DNA of 64,000 nucleotides from Mahella sp. (GTDB lineage: Bacteria; Bacillota; Clostridia; Mahellales; Mahellaceae). This document shows positions 20,278-29,226 of the stretch, piece after piece. The notes under the pieces were generated by a model, which searched no databases, had not been told where the DNA came from, and saw nothing but the letters and a program-made list of their open reading frames with translations. The position numbers and the translations under genes were made by a program. Positions within the stretch are counted from its first letter, which is position 1; each line of letters starts with the position of its first letter. The stretch is taken from positions 1 through 64,000 of the forward strand of contig NZ_JAIHAU010000001.1 of NCBI RefSeq assembly GCF_020054945.1, written 5' to 3'.

Positions 20278-20393
20278 ACGCTTCAAACTATCATTATAGA
20301 AGTTGATAATTGGATATCCACGGAAAATAATTCATATGATTATTTTTGGATTTTAGGTGTTTAATATTAATTTTTAAGAGTTATAGAGTTATT

Positions 20394-20424
20394 AGTCACC
20401 GACATAAAATTATCTTCGGTGACT
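20394..20424. repeat. Inverted repeat AGTCACCGA / TCGGTGACT (9-bp arms)
   Basis: Perfect arms 20394-20402 and 20416-20424 downstream of lexA. Confidence 0.8.
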
Positions 20425-20442
20425 ATCGACTATTGTCGGCGG

Positions 20443-20496
20443 TTAAGCGGCCAATTATACAAAATGAACATTTTGTATAATTGGAGGTGCGCTTAA
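20443..20496. repeat. Long nested palindrome (16-bp perfect arms with 2-nt centre, plus outer 7-bp arms)
   Basis: CCAATTATACAAAATG-AA-CATTTTGTATAATTGG at 20451-20484, flanked by TTAAGCG (20443-20449) and CGCTTAA (20490-20496). Confidence 0.9.
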
Positions 20497-20535
20497 ACTT
20501 TGATGCTGACCATGCCTTGTATAAATATTTGTCAT

Positions 20536-21849
20536 TTATTTTGCCATATCCATTTCTTTCAGCGCGAGCATGATACCCAGTTTAACGTGATCATACGTAA
20601 GGCCTCCTTGCAGATGACCTATATATGGCGGTCGCATAGGCCCGTCAGCACTTAATTCTATAGATGAGCCCTGTACAAAGGTACCGGCTGCCATTATTAC
20701 TTGATGCTCATAACCCGGCATATCCCATGGTTCGGGTGTGACAAAACTGTCTACTGCTCCGGCTTTTTGTATACCTCTGCAAAAGGCTTTGAGCTTTTCC
20801 GGATCTTCAAAACGAATGGATTGAATTATATCGGTGCGATGATGGTGGCTGGCCGGAAAAACACTATACCCCGATAGTTCAAAGATGCGGCTGGCCAATA
20901 TAGCTCCTTTCAGCGCTTCACCCACTATGTGCGGCGCTAAAAAAAGGCCCTGATAGAAATTCCGATACCCTCCGGCGTATGATCCCACCTCTTTACCAAT
21001 GCCCGGTGCTGTAAGGCTATAGGCTATGCACTCCACCATATCCTTCTTACCTACTATATAACCGCCGGTGGGTGCTATGCCGCCGCCGGGATTTTTGATA
21101 AGCGAGCCAGCCGCTATATCCGCTCCTACTTGAGTCGGTTCTATCAATTCGGTGAATTCGCCATAGCAGTTATCCACTACGATGGCTGCATCGCATCCGA
21201 GGCCGCGTATGAACTGGATAATATTGCCTATAGCGTTTACATCGATGGATTGGCGCCATTGATAACCACGCGATCGCTGTATAGCTATAACTTTGGGGGT
21301 ATAAAGTTCAATAGCCTTTTTTATTCCAATTTTATCGAACAAGCCGTCTTCCGACAGCTCTACTTCCTTATAATCTATGCCCCATTCTCTCAGCGAGCCC
21401 CTGCTATTGCCGCTTATACCTATAACTTCTTGTAATGTGTCATAGGGTCGACCGCTTATGGAAAGCAGCACGTCCCCGGGCCGAAGCAATCCATAGAAGC
21501 ATAGCGATATAGCATGAGTACCCGATGCTATCTGCGCTCGCACTATGGCATCCTCTGCTCCAAAAATACGGGCATATATTCGCTCCAGCGCATCCCTGCC
21601 CTGATCGTCATAGCCATAACCGCTGGTAGCCGCAAAATGCCTTTCCCCCACCCCCTCACGCTGCATAGCGGCGATAACATTGTATTGGTTATAGGAGCGA
21701 ATATTATCTATTTTGATGAATGTATGCTTTATATCATCTTCGGCTTGCTGGCAAAGTGCCAGTATATGTTGATCTATATCATAGGTACTTTTAAGAAATT
21801 CTTTGGTTGTATCTAACATCGGATTTAGATTGTTATCCTTTCTGTGCAT
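20536..21849 (-). CDS. Methionine gamma-lyase family / aluminium-resistance protein (YnbB-like, PLP-dependent)
   Basis: ATSGYGYDDQGRDALERIYARIFGAEDAIVRAQIASGTHAI; SLIKNPGGGIAPTGGYIVG PLP lysine region. Confidence 0.92.
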   Translation of the reverse strand: MHRKDNNLNPMLDTTKEFLKSTYDIDQHILALCQQAEDDIKHTFIKIDNIRSYNQYNVIAAMQREGVGERHFAATSGYGYDDQGRDALERIYARIFGAEDAIVRAQIASGTHAISLCFYGLLRPGDVLLSISGRPYDTLQEVIGISGNSRGSLREWGIDYKEVELSEDGLFDKIGIKKAIELYTPKVIAIQRSRGYQWRQSIDVNAIGNIIQFIRGLGCDAAIVVDNCYGEFTELIEPTQVGADIAAGSLIKNPGGGIAPTGGYIVGKKDMVECIAYSLTAPGIGKEVGSYAGGYRNFYQGLFLAPHIVGEALKGAILASRIFELSGYSVFPASHHHRTDIIQSIRFEDPEKLKAFCRGIQKAGAVDSFVTPEPWDMPGYEHQVIMAAGTFVQGSSIELSADGPMRPPYIGHLQGGLTYDHVKLGIMLALKEMDMAK

Positions 21850-22441
21850 TTATGTAGTCTATTATACCTTTAAAGCCGGCTTTATTCAATGCTGAAACGC
21901 ATATGATTTTATCGCTGTTAACGTTGAAAGCTTTTGCTCCTTTGCCCAAAATATCGTCGGCTCGATCCACCAGGTCGATTTTATTAATCAACATCACATA
22001 ATTATCGTTGCCGCCAAAGATATGAGAAAGCACCACATCTATATCATCAACAGGTAATGGTTGTGAGGGCAGCGAGGTGGCATCGATGATATGCAGCAAT
22101 AACGATGCATTTTTTATAAACGAGATGGTCTGGGCCATAGCCTTACGCAAAGTCGTAGGTTCTACTGCATCGCCTATTAAGCCGGTGGTATCCACCAGCT
22201 CTATGTATTGGCAGCCGGCATTCATTCTTATCCATTGAAGCCCCATCGTACTATACGGCTGGCGCCCACACAGATAGCGCTTGGCCACCTCTATATCATA
22301 AACCTTTGCCATGCTGTTGCCGTCGGCATCCATAAAATGAAGTTTTATAGTCTTATTTCCTAAAAACTTGGCCAGATTAAGCAACAAAAGGGTCTTACCT
22401 ACATTGGGCTTGCCTATCAAAACGCAGGTTTTCATGGTCAC
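21833..22441 (-). CDS. Small GTPase (P-loop, Era/Obg-like)
   Basis: CVLIGKPNVGKTLLLLNL (G1), VDTTGLIGD (G3), MLINKIDLVD (G4). Confidence 0.85.
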   Translation of the reverse strand: MTMKTCVLIGKPNVGKTLLLLNLAKFLGNKTIKLHFMDADGNSMAKVYDIEVAKRYLCGRQPYSTMGLQWIRMNAGCQYIELVDTTGLIGDAVEPTTLRKAMAQTISFIKNASLLLHIIDATSLPSQPLPVDDIDVVLSHIFGGNDNYVMLINKIDLVDRADDILGKGAKAFNVNSDKIICVSALNKAGFKGIIDYINAQKG

Positions 22442-23379
22442 ACATCAACTTCTTCTATATCCTCTTTGCGGATGACTATCAAATCTTCCTTACTGATGGA
22501 GCCCTGTTTATGCAGCCTGACGGCTTGTTTCCGTATGGCATTTTCCACTATGTTCCTTACCAGTCTGGCATTGCCCATCCTTTGGTCCATATTCGATTGT
22601 TTCCCCGCCAACAGCACATATAACTTGTTGCGGGCATCAGGCAACAGGCTATATTGGCGCTTGTCGAACATAAGATCGGCTATCCGCACCAATTCATCCA
22701 ATGTATAATCCCTGAACTCCATCTGTATGGGGAATCGCGACCGCAAGCCAGGATTCATGCGCATAAAGTAATCCATCTCATCTTTATAACCGGCTAAAAT
22801 GGCCACGAGATCGTCTTTGTTGTCTTCCATTTCTTTAACCAGCGTATCGATGGCTTCTTTGCCAAAATCCCTTTCTCCTCCTCTGGACAAAGAATAGGCT
22901 TCGTCTATAAACAATATACCCCCCAACGCCCTTTTGACCTGTTCCCTTACCTTTTGAGCTGTATGACCTATGTATTCCCCTACTAGATCTGCTCTTTCAA
23001 CCTCGACGGTGTGCCCTATCCTCAATAAACCCATTCCATGCAGCATTTTGCCCAACAGCCGCGCCACAGTGGTCTTGCCTGTGCCCGGATTGCCCTTAAA
23101 GATCATATGTAAAGTCATGCCGTCATGGGCCATTCCCTCCATCTTGCGGCGTTGTTGTATGTTTATATATGCTTGGAGCTCTTCTACCAATTTCTTTATA
23201 TTCTCCAGCCCTATCAATGAAAGGAGCTCCTTTTGAGCCTCTGCTATTTCCAAACTATTAATACCGTCCGTATTCTGGTCATGACCATAAATGTACCTTA
23301 TAGCTTCGGACGGTGTTATCTCTGCGCGTTCTACCTTTTGCATTATCACGCGTTCGTTATCGATCAGACGTCTTGCCAT
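22438..23379 (-). CDS. spoVK: Stage V sporulation protein K-like AAA ATPase
   Basis: FKGNPGTGKTTVARLLGKMLHGMGLL, DLVGEYIGHTAQKVREQVKRALGGILFIDEAYSL (CbbX/SpoVK family). Confidence 0.92.
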   Translation of the reverse strand: MARRLIDNERVIMQKVERAEITPSEAIRYIYGHDQNTDGINSLEIAEAQKELLSLIGLENIKKLVEELQAYINIQQRRKMEGMAHDGMTLHMIFKGNPGTGKTTVARLLGKMLHGMGLLRIGHTVEVERADLVGEYIGHTAQKVREQVKRALGGILFIDEAYSLSRGGERDFGKEAIDTLVKEMEDNKDDLVAILAGYKDEMDYFMRMNPGLRSRFPIQMEFRDYTLDELVRIADLMFDKRQYSLLPDARNKLYVLLAGKQSNMDQRMGNARLVRNIVENAIRKQAVRLHKQGSISKEDLIVIRKEDIEEVDV

Positions 23380-23455
23380 GCTGTCACCTCCCCGAAAGAA
23401 AGCCTTATTATCAGTATATGAACAGCGACCGTCAAAGGTGACAACATGACATCTA

Positions 23456-24607
23456 TTATAAGAATGAAAACAGCTTTTTCCTTTTCCCGTTTTTAAGGCT
23501 CATCAAGAACCTTTGCACTATAGGTTTGAGTTTTTCATATTCTATAAGGAATGAATCATGCCCGTATATCGATGTCAATTCCACGTACGTGGCATCTATT
23601 CCCAAGCCGCGCATCTTTTTTATCAGTTCCAATTGTTGATGTTTCGGAAACAATATATCCGAGCTTATGCCCATGATTTTAACCTTACATATTATGCGCG
23701 ACAGCGCTTCTTCCATGCTTTCATACCCCATACTCAGGTCAAATAAGTCCATAGCCCGCGATAAATAAATGTATGAATTGGCATCAAAACGCCTTACCAG
23801 TTTTTCTCCCTGATAATCGAGATATGTTTCCACATCGAACTTAATAGTAGGGTCTTTTAAGTGCTTTATATCGAAACGCTCCCTTCCCCTTCCTATCATT
23901 CGGCTAAACTTTCGTTTCATCGACTCATCGCTCTGGTAAGTCATCATACCCAGCATGCGTGCAATACCTAAACCCAAAGCCGGTTGTTCACCTGTTTCGT
24001 AATAATCGCCGTTATTCCATTTCGGATCCAGCATAATGGTCCTGCGCATTATATAATTAAATCCTATGGCTTGCGGATAGAGCTTGCCCGGAGTGGCTAT
24101 AGGAAAAATACCGTCAATAAAATCAGGATATAACACAGCCCACTCCAGCGCCTGCATACCACCCATTGAACCGCCTATTACGGCCATCACATGCTCTATG
24201 CCCATATGTTCCAAAAGCTTTTTCTGCACCCTTACCATATCACGAATAGTGATTACGGGAAAGCGCATGCCATATGGTCTGCCGGTAGCGGGATTGATAG
24301 ATGAAGGCCCTGTGGTGCCTTGACACCCTCCCAAAACATTAGCGCATATTATAAAGTATTTTTCAGGATCCAGCGGGAGACCTGGACCCAGCATCTGCTC
24401 CCACCACCCCTTTCTCGAATCATGTTCCGAATGACGGGCTATATGCGAATCTCCTGTCAGTGCATGCTCAACCAATATTATATTGCTTTTATCGGCATTT
24501 AAAGCGCCGTATGTTTCATATACCACGGTAATAGGGCCAAGCTTTTGGCCGCTTTCCAGTACAAGCAAATCCGGCGGGTATGCAAATGTATATTCATGTC
24601 TATACAA
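23456..24607 (-). CDS. metX: Homoserine O-acetyltransferase
   Basis: LGGCQGTTGPSSINPATGRPYG, VIGGSMGGMQALEWAVLYPD, YGHDSFLIE. Confidence 0.96.
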   Translation of the reverse strand: MYRHEYTFAYPPDLLVLESGQKLGPITVVYETYGALNADKSNIILVEHALTGDSHIARHSEHDSRKGWWEQMLGPGLPLDPEKYFIICANVLGGCQGTTGPSSINPATGRPYGMRFPVITIRDMVRVQKKLLEHMGIEHVMAVIGGSMGGMQALEWAVLYPDFIDGIFPIATPGKLYPQAIGFNYIMRRTIMLDPKWNNGDYYETGEQPALGLGIARMLGMMTYQSDESMKRKFSRMIGRGRERFDIKHLKDPTIKFDVETYLDYQGEKLVRRFDANSYIYLSRAMDLFDLSMGYESMEEALSRIICKVKIMGISSDILFPKHQQLELIKKMRGLGIDATYVELTSIYGHDSFLIEYEKLKPIVQRFLMSLKNGKRKKLFSFL

Positions 24608-24697
24608 ACTGCTGCTATCCTCCCTAAACCTTATAATAACAATTATTATAGCATATATGGCGATATATTTATATATTCCGGCCCAAGCCCGTCCAAA

Positions 24698-25987
24698 CTA
24701 TATGTTTTGAGAAGCCTCTATAGCTTGATCCAGATCATCTATAATATCTTTCACATCCTCGATACCTATGGATACGCGCACCATATCCTCAGTAACACCG
24801 GCAGCAAGCTGTTCCTCACGTGAAAGCTGCTGATGAGTGGTGCTGGCCGGATGTATAACTAACGATTTGGCATCACCTACATTGGCCAATAATGAAAACA
24901 GTTTGAGGCTATCTATAAATTTTTTACCTGCTTTTATACCACCGTTCAACCCGAATGTAAAAATAGCGCCGGCCCCTTTAGGCGTATATTTCTGAGCCAG
25001 TGAGTTATACTTGCTGGATGACAGCGAAGGATAGTTTACCCATGATACGGCCGGATTCCCCTCGAGGTATTTCGCTACCGCCAGAGCGTTGGAAACATGT
25101 CTTTCCATACGCAGCGGCAATGTTTCAAGGCCTTGCAGCATTAAAAAAGAATTAAACGGGCTTATGCACGCTCCCATATCTCTAAGGAGCTGAACGCGTG
25201 CTTTTGTTATATAAGCAGCCGCGCCTATATCCTTTACATAGCTTATACCATGATAGCTTTCATCCGGTTCTACCAAACCAGGGAATCGCCCATTGTCCCA
25301 ATTGAAATTCCCTGAATCTACCATTATGCCGCCTATGGACGTACCGTGGCCACCTATATATTTAGTTGCCGAATGCACGATTATATCAGCGCCAAACTCG
25401 ATCGGCCTGCACAAATACGGTGAAGCGAAAGTATTATCCACTATGAGAGGTACCCCCACTTGGTGGGCTATTTTGGCTACAGCCTCTATATCCAGTACAT
25501 TTATATTAGGATTCCCCAATGTCTCCGCAAAGAACGCTTTGGTATGCTCGTTGACAGCCTTTCTGAAGTTTTCAGGGTCATCGGAATCCACAAACCTGAC
25601 CTTTATTCCATACCTTGGGAGCGTAGATGCAAACAGGTTATATGTACCGCCATATAGAGTGCTGGCAGCCACTATCTCATCGCCGTTACCAGCTATATTC
25701 ATTATAGCCATGGTAATGGCCGCCGAACCCGATGCTAATGCCAAAGCTCCAATACCGCCCTCCAGCGCGACCATGCGCTTTTCGAATACATCCGTGGTAG
25801 GATTCATCATGCGCGTATACATATTTCCCGACTCTTCCAATGAGAATAGCCTGGCCGCATGATCTGAATCTTTGAAGACATACGACGTAGTCTGATATAT
25901 CGGCACAGCCATCGCTCCCGTAGCCGGATCCGGTTGTTGTCCGGCATGCAACGCCAACGTATTAAAGCCCCATTTTTTATCTGACAT
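24698..25987 (-). CDS. metY: O-acetylhomoserine aminocarboxypropyltransferase / sulfhydrylase
   Basis: [66 protein letters not shown]. Confidence 0.97.
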   Translation of the reverse strand: MSDKKWGFNTLALHAGQQPDPATGAMAVPIYQTTSYVFKDSDHAARLFSLEESGNMYTRMMNPTTDVFEKRMVALEGGIGALALASGSAAITMAIMNIAGNGDEIVAASTLYGGTYNLFASTLPRYGIKVRFVDSDDPENFRKAVNEHTKAFFAETLGNPNINVLDIEAVAKIAHQVGVPLIVDNTFASPYLCRPIEFGADIIVHSATKYIGGHGTSIGGIMVDSGNFNWDNGRFPGLVEPDESYHGISYVKDIGAAAYITKARVQLLRDMGACISPFNSFLMLQGLETLPLRMERHVSNALAVAKYLEGNPAVSWVNYPSLSSSKYNSLAQKYTPKGAGAIFTFGLNGGIKAGKKFIDSLKLFSLLANVGDAKSLVIHPASTTHQQLSREEQLAAGVTEDMVRVSIGIEDVKDIIDDLDQAIEASQNI

Positions 25988-26036
25988 AAAATACTCCCCT
26001 TCCTATATGCTTCGCGACTCTAAATATCCAGATAAT

Positions 26037-26068
26037 AAAAAACTCCCCTGCGCAAACAGAAGAGGTTT
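26037..26068 (-). terminator. Riboswitch expression-platform terminator
   Basis: Reverse strand CCTCTTCTGTTTGCGCAGGGGAGTTTTTT; G-U-rich stem followed by T-run. Confidence 0.7.
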
Positions 26069-26077
26069 TATATTTTC

Positions 26078-26189
26078 CTCTCTTATCTGCCAGGCATATC
26101 ACACCTGCAGGAATTGGCACCATACAACTTATTTCGATGTTGGTTGCCGGGCTTCATCGGGCCAGTCCCTCCACCTCTCTGGATAAGAG
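26078..26189 (-). ncRNA. SAM-I (S-box) riboswitch aptamer upstream of metY-metX
   Basis: Reverse strand CTCTTATCCAGAGAGGTGGAGGGACTGGCCCGATGAAGCCCGGCAACC...GGTGCCAATTCCTGC...GATAAGAG, canonical S-box core. Confidence 0.97.
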
Positions 26190-26289
26190 CCTCATATTTA
26201 ATTTAGCCAATTATAACATTCTTTATCGGTTATGTCAACATTGAAATAATCGTTATATATTATAGCATTTACATCTTATTAGTGATATA

Positions 26290-26327
26290 ATTTTAACAAG
26301 AAATTATATATAGCTTCTCGTTAAAAT
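26290..26327. repeat. Inverted repeat upstream of the H-domain/sigma-54 regulator gene
   Basis: ATTTTAACAAGAA (26290-26302) / TTCTCGTTAAAAT (26315-26327), 12 of 13 positions complementary. Confidence 0.75.
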
Positions 26328-26362
26328 TTAGACAATATATGCCTGCGAAGGAAGGGGTACTC

Positions 26363-28972
26363 ATGGCATTAGAAATAGTAAGAACGGAACCTAACAAATG
26401 CCGGCAATGTTATTCGTGTGTCAGAAACTGCCCGGTTAAAGCTGTCAGGATAAAAGACGGGCAGGCCGAGATAATTCAAACAAGATGCATACAGTGCGGC
26501 AATTGCATAAAACATTGCAGCCAAAACGCCAAAAAAGTCATAAGCGGCATAGAAAATACTTCTGCCTTTCTGAACAAGGGGTATTATACCGTGGCATGCC
26601 TTGCACCCTCTTTTATAGCATCGTTTTATCCGGCCACACCATTACAGGAGGTAGCAGCTGTTAAAAAGCTGGGTTTTGCGGAAGTGTGGGAGGTGGCGGC
26701 CGGCGCCGAAATAGTAGCCAGGCATACCCAAGCCTTTCTGTTGCAGCATAAGCAAGGTACTTATATAAATGCCGCCTGTCCGGCTTTGGTAAACCTTATA
26801 GAAAGGCATTATCCTGCGCTCATACCGTATCTTAGCCCGATTGTATCGCCTATGATAGCCACCGGTATGATGATACGCTATGCATTAAGGCGTAAAAATA
26901 ACGTGAGGATCGTATTCGCAGGTCCGTGTATAGCTAAAAAAGACGAAATTCACCGTCCCGAATTCGACGGTATAATAGATGAGGTTTTAACCTTCGATGA
27001 ACTCAAACAAATGCTCAATGATTGTAATATAAACATTCCCACGTGCCATGAAGAGGCATGGGATAGCCCTGCCGTATCTAAAGGGCGCCTTTTGCCGCTG
27101 GTCAGTGGTTTTAGCAAAAATATAAAATCGGCGCAGGGTCAAATGGCTATAGATAGCAAAGAAAATATATTAGGATTGGTAAAAAACTTCAATTCTTTCG
27201 GTGCATACTTTATAGATGCGCTGCTGTGCCACGGATGCATAGAAGGTCCTAAAATCGACAGCCCTTTGCCCGTCTATCAACGTGGCATATTAATAGATCA
27301 ATACAGCCGCTACGATATGCCGACAAACAATGACATGACTTTGGAAGAAATATATGGAGAAATATCTGATAGACTATATAGAAACTATGAAAATAAAACA
27401 GCTTCGCTACCCTATCCGAGTGAGCAAGAAATACAGCAGATATTGGCTAGCACGGGCAAATGCTCGTTATCAGATGAATTAAACTGCGGAGCCTGCGGTT
27501 ACGATTCCTGCCGCGACAAAGCTATAGCGGTTTATCAGGGTGTTGCCGAGATAGAGATGTGCCTGCCCTATCTCATAAATCGAAAGAATACATTGCTAAA
27601 CCAGCTATCGGATAAATTAAATGAGATATCCTCATTAAACAATGAACTCAACGGCCTAGTCGAATGCTCATATGACGGTATGATGATGACTGACGGGCAA
27701 GGAAATATACTGCGCACAAATTCTGCATGGAAACGCATAGTGGGCATATCCGATGAACAATTGCCCGATAATGTCGCAGAGCTTGAGAATAAAAGGATCA
27801 TATACCCCTCGGCCACATTATTGGCTATAAAAGAGAAGCGCCGTATAACCGTATTGCAACAATGCCTAAGCGGCCGCCAGTTGATAGCGACGGCCAACCC
27901 CATATCAGATGAAAACGGCCAGATAACACGTGTGGTAGTAAATATAAGGGCTATGGACGAACTGAATAAACTGCAAAACAAATGGGTGAATTATAACGAT
28001 AGCTTTTCAAATGCCGATACCGTTAAAAATACTGTCCCTGCGCTTATAAGCAACAGCCCTTCTTTTATAAAAGCCTTAAATATAGCATATGAAGTGGCTG
28101 ATGTCGATTCCACTGTATTGCTTTTAGGTGAAACCGGTGTGGGAAAGGATATGATAGCCCATTTCATACACGATACCGGCTCACGAAAGAACGGTCCCTT
28201 TGTAAAGATAAACTGCGGTGCCATACCCGAAACGCTTATAGAATCCGAACTGTTCGGTTATGAAACCGGTGCGTTTACAGGAGCCAAACGCGACGGTAAA
28301 CAAGGGCTCTTTGAAGTGGCCAACCACGGTATACTGTTTCTGGACGAAATAGCCGAGCTGCCGATGGCAATGCAGGTAAAACTGTTGCAAGCCATCCAGG
28401 AGAAAAAAATAACGCGCATAGGCGGCATCAAACCCATAGATGTAGATATTCGGATAATAGCGGCCACCAACAAGGATCTGGCGACTATGGTAAAACAGGG
28501 TACGTTCAGGGCGGATCTTTATTATAGAATAAACGTGGTACCCATAACCATACCTCCACTGCGCGAACGCATCGAAGATATAGTGCCGCTGGCCCAATAC
28601 TTTGTCAAGCAGTTCGGCAATAAATACAATATTGATAAGCAACTTTCCATAGACGCATATGCAGCCCTCAATGAATATGATTGGCCGGGGAATGTGCGTG
28701 AATTGGAGAACATCATGGAACGGCTGACGGTGACCACAAAGGGTGATATAATAACCTCGGAAGATATATGGAGTTGTATAGGAGACCGACCATCCATACG
28801 GTCGACTGTAAAAGTAAACGACATAATGCCTATTAAAGAAGCCGTCGAAGAAGTGGAGCGCCAATTATTGCAGATGGCCCACAAACGCTATAAAAGCACC
28901 TATAAAATGGCTGAATGCTTGGATATTGATCAATCTACTATAGTGCGCAAGCTCAAAAAATACCAAAATTAA
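26363..28972 (+). CDS. Sigma-54-dependent transcriptional activator with N-terminal 2x[4Fe-4S], [FeFe]-hydrogenase-like H domain, Fes-type [4Fe-4S] and PAS domains
   Basis: CRQCYSCVRNCP/CIQCGNCIKHC; H-domain AACPALVNLIERHYP, GPCIAKKDEI, LLCHGCIEGP; CGACGYDSCRDKA; PAS; GETGVGKD, GAFTGA, LFLDEIAELP; C-terminal HTH. ATG 26363 has a good SD (ORF track starts at 26339). Confidence 0.92.
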   Translation: MALEIVRTEPNKCRQCYSCVRNCPVKAVRIKDGQAEIIQTRCIQCGNCIKHCSQNAKKVISGIENTSAFLNKGYYTVACLAPSFIASFYPATPLQEVAAVKKLGFAEVWEVAAGAEIVARHTQAFLLQHKQGTYINAACPALVNLIERHYPALIPYLSPIVSPMIATGMMIRYALRRKNNVRIVFAGPCIAKKDEIHRPEFDGIIDEVLTFDELKQMLNDCNINIPTCHEEAWDSPAVSKGRLLPLVSGFSKNIKSAQGQMAIDSKENILGLVKNFNSFGAYFIDALLCHGCIEGPKIDSPLPVYQRGILIDQYSRYDMPTNNDMTLEEIYGEISDRLYRNYENKTASLPYPSEQEIQQILASTGKCSLSDELNCGACGYDSCRDKAIAVYQGVAEIEMCLPYLINRKNTLLNQLSDKLNEISSLNNELNGLVECSYDGMMMTDGQGNILRTNSAWKRIVGISDEQLPDNVAELENKRIIYPSATLLAIKEKRRITVLQQCLSGRQLIATANPISDENGQITRVVVNIRAMDELNKLQNKWVNYNDSFSNADTVKNTVPALISNSPSFIKALNIAYEVADVDSTVLLLGETGVGKDMIAHFIHDTGSRKNGPFVKINCGAIPETLIESELFGYETGAFTGAKRDGKQGLFEVANHGILFLDEIAELPMAMQVKLLQAIQEKKITRIGGIKPIDVDIRIIAATNKDLATMVKQGTFRADLYYRINVVPITIPPLRERIEDIVPLAQYFVKQFGNKYNIDKQLSIDAYAALNEYDWPGNVRELENIMERLTVTTKGDIITSEDIWSCIGDRPSIRSTVKVNDIMPIKEAVEEVERQLLQMAHKRYKSTYKMAECLDIDQSTIVRKLKKYQN

Positions 28973-28990
28973 TGCAAACATGCATTAAAG
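28973..28990 (+). promoter_or_regulatory. Candidate enhancer box 1 (TGCA-AACA-TGCA-TTAAAG)
   Basis: Shares the pattern TGC[AG]-N4-TGCA-TTAAAG with box 2; 180-200 bp upstream of the -24/-12 element. Confidence 0.5.
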
Positions 28991-29014
28991 CGATGTAGAA
29001 ATACATCGCTTTAA
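28985..29014 (+). terminator. Hairpin/terminator after the regulator gene
   Basis: TTAAAGCGATGTA-GAAA-TACATCGCTTTAA, perfect 13-bp stem with GAAA loop, followed by a T-rich stretch. Confidence 0.65.
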
Positions 29015-29059
29015 TTCGCTACTTTTTTAACAATAAAACAGCTTATCTATCCTATGCAA

Positions 29060-29077
29060 TGCGCATATGCATTAAAG
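29060..29077 (+). promoter_or_regulatory. Candidate enhancer box 2 (TGCG-CATA-TGCA-TTAAAG)
   Basis: Direct repeat of the box 1 pattern, about 93 bp upstream of the -24/-12 element. Confidence 0.5.
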
Positions 29078-29168
29078 ATAAATATAAATTTCATAACCTT
29101 TTTAATAATCATTGTTCTATTATGGCTAAAGATTCGTTAAATTTGTATCTATTTTTTAACCATCTAGT

Positions 29169-29184
29169 TGGTATATACTTTGCT
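29169..29184 (+). promoter_or_regulatory. Candidate sigma-54 (-24/-12) promoter of the hydrogenase operon
   Basis: TTGGTATATACTTTGCT: GG (29170-29171) - N10 - GC (29182-29183), between a sigma-54 activator gene and hydE. Confidence 0.75.
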
Positions 29185-29226
29185 CTTAATATAAGTAGAA
29201 TGATTTTTATCGAAGGAGATAGTTTT

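Noticed and set aside
25293-25862. 189-aa plus-strand ORF antisense to metY
   Set aside because: Shadow ORF of a well-conserved gene.
28181-28864. 227-aa minus-strand ORF antisense to the sigma-54 regulator
   Set aside because: Tyr/His/Phe-rich shadow translation of the conserved AAA+ domain.
28985-29014. Rex operator candidate near the hydrogenase promoter
   Set aside because: The perfect stem-loop with GAAA loop fits a terminator; it lacks the TTGTTAA-N4-TTAACAA pattern.
29059-29226. N-terminal extension of the hydE ORF in the supplied track
   Set aside because: The region contains the -24/-12 promoter and enhancer boxes; ATG at 29227 has a strong SD and begins the conserved protein.
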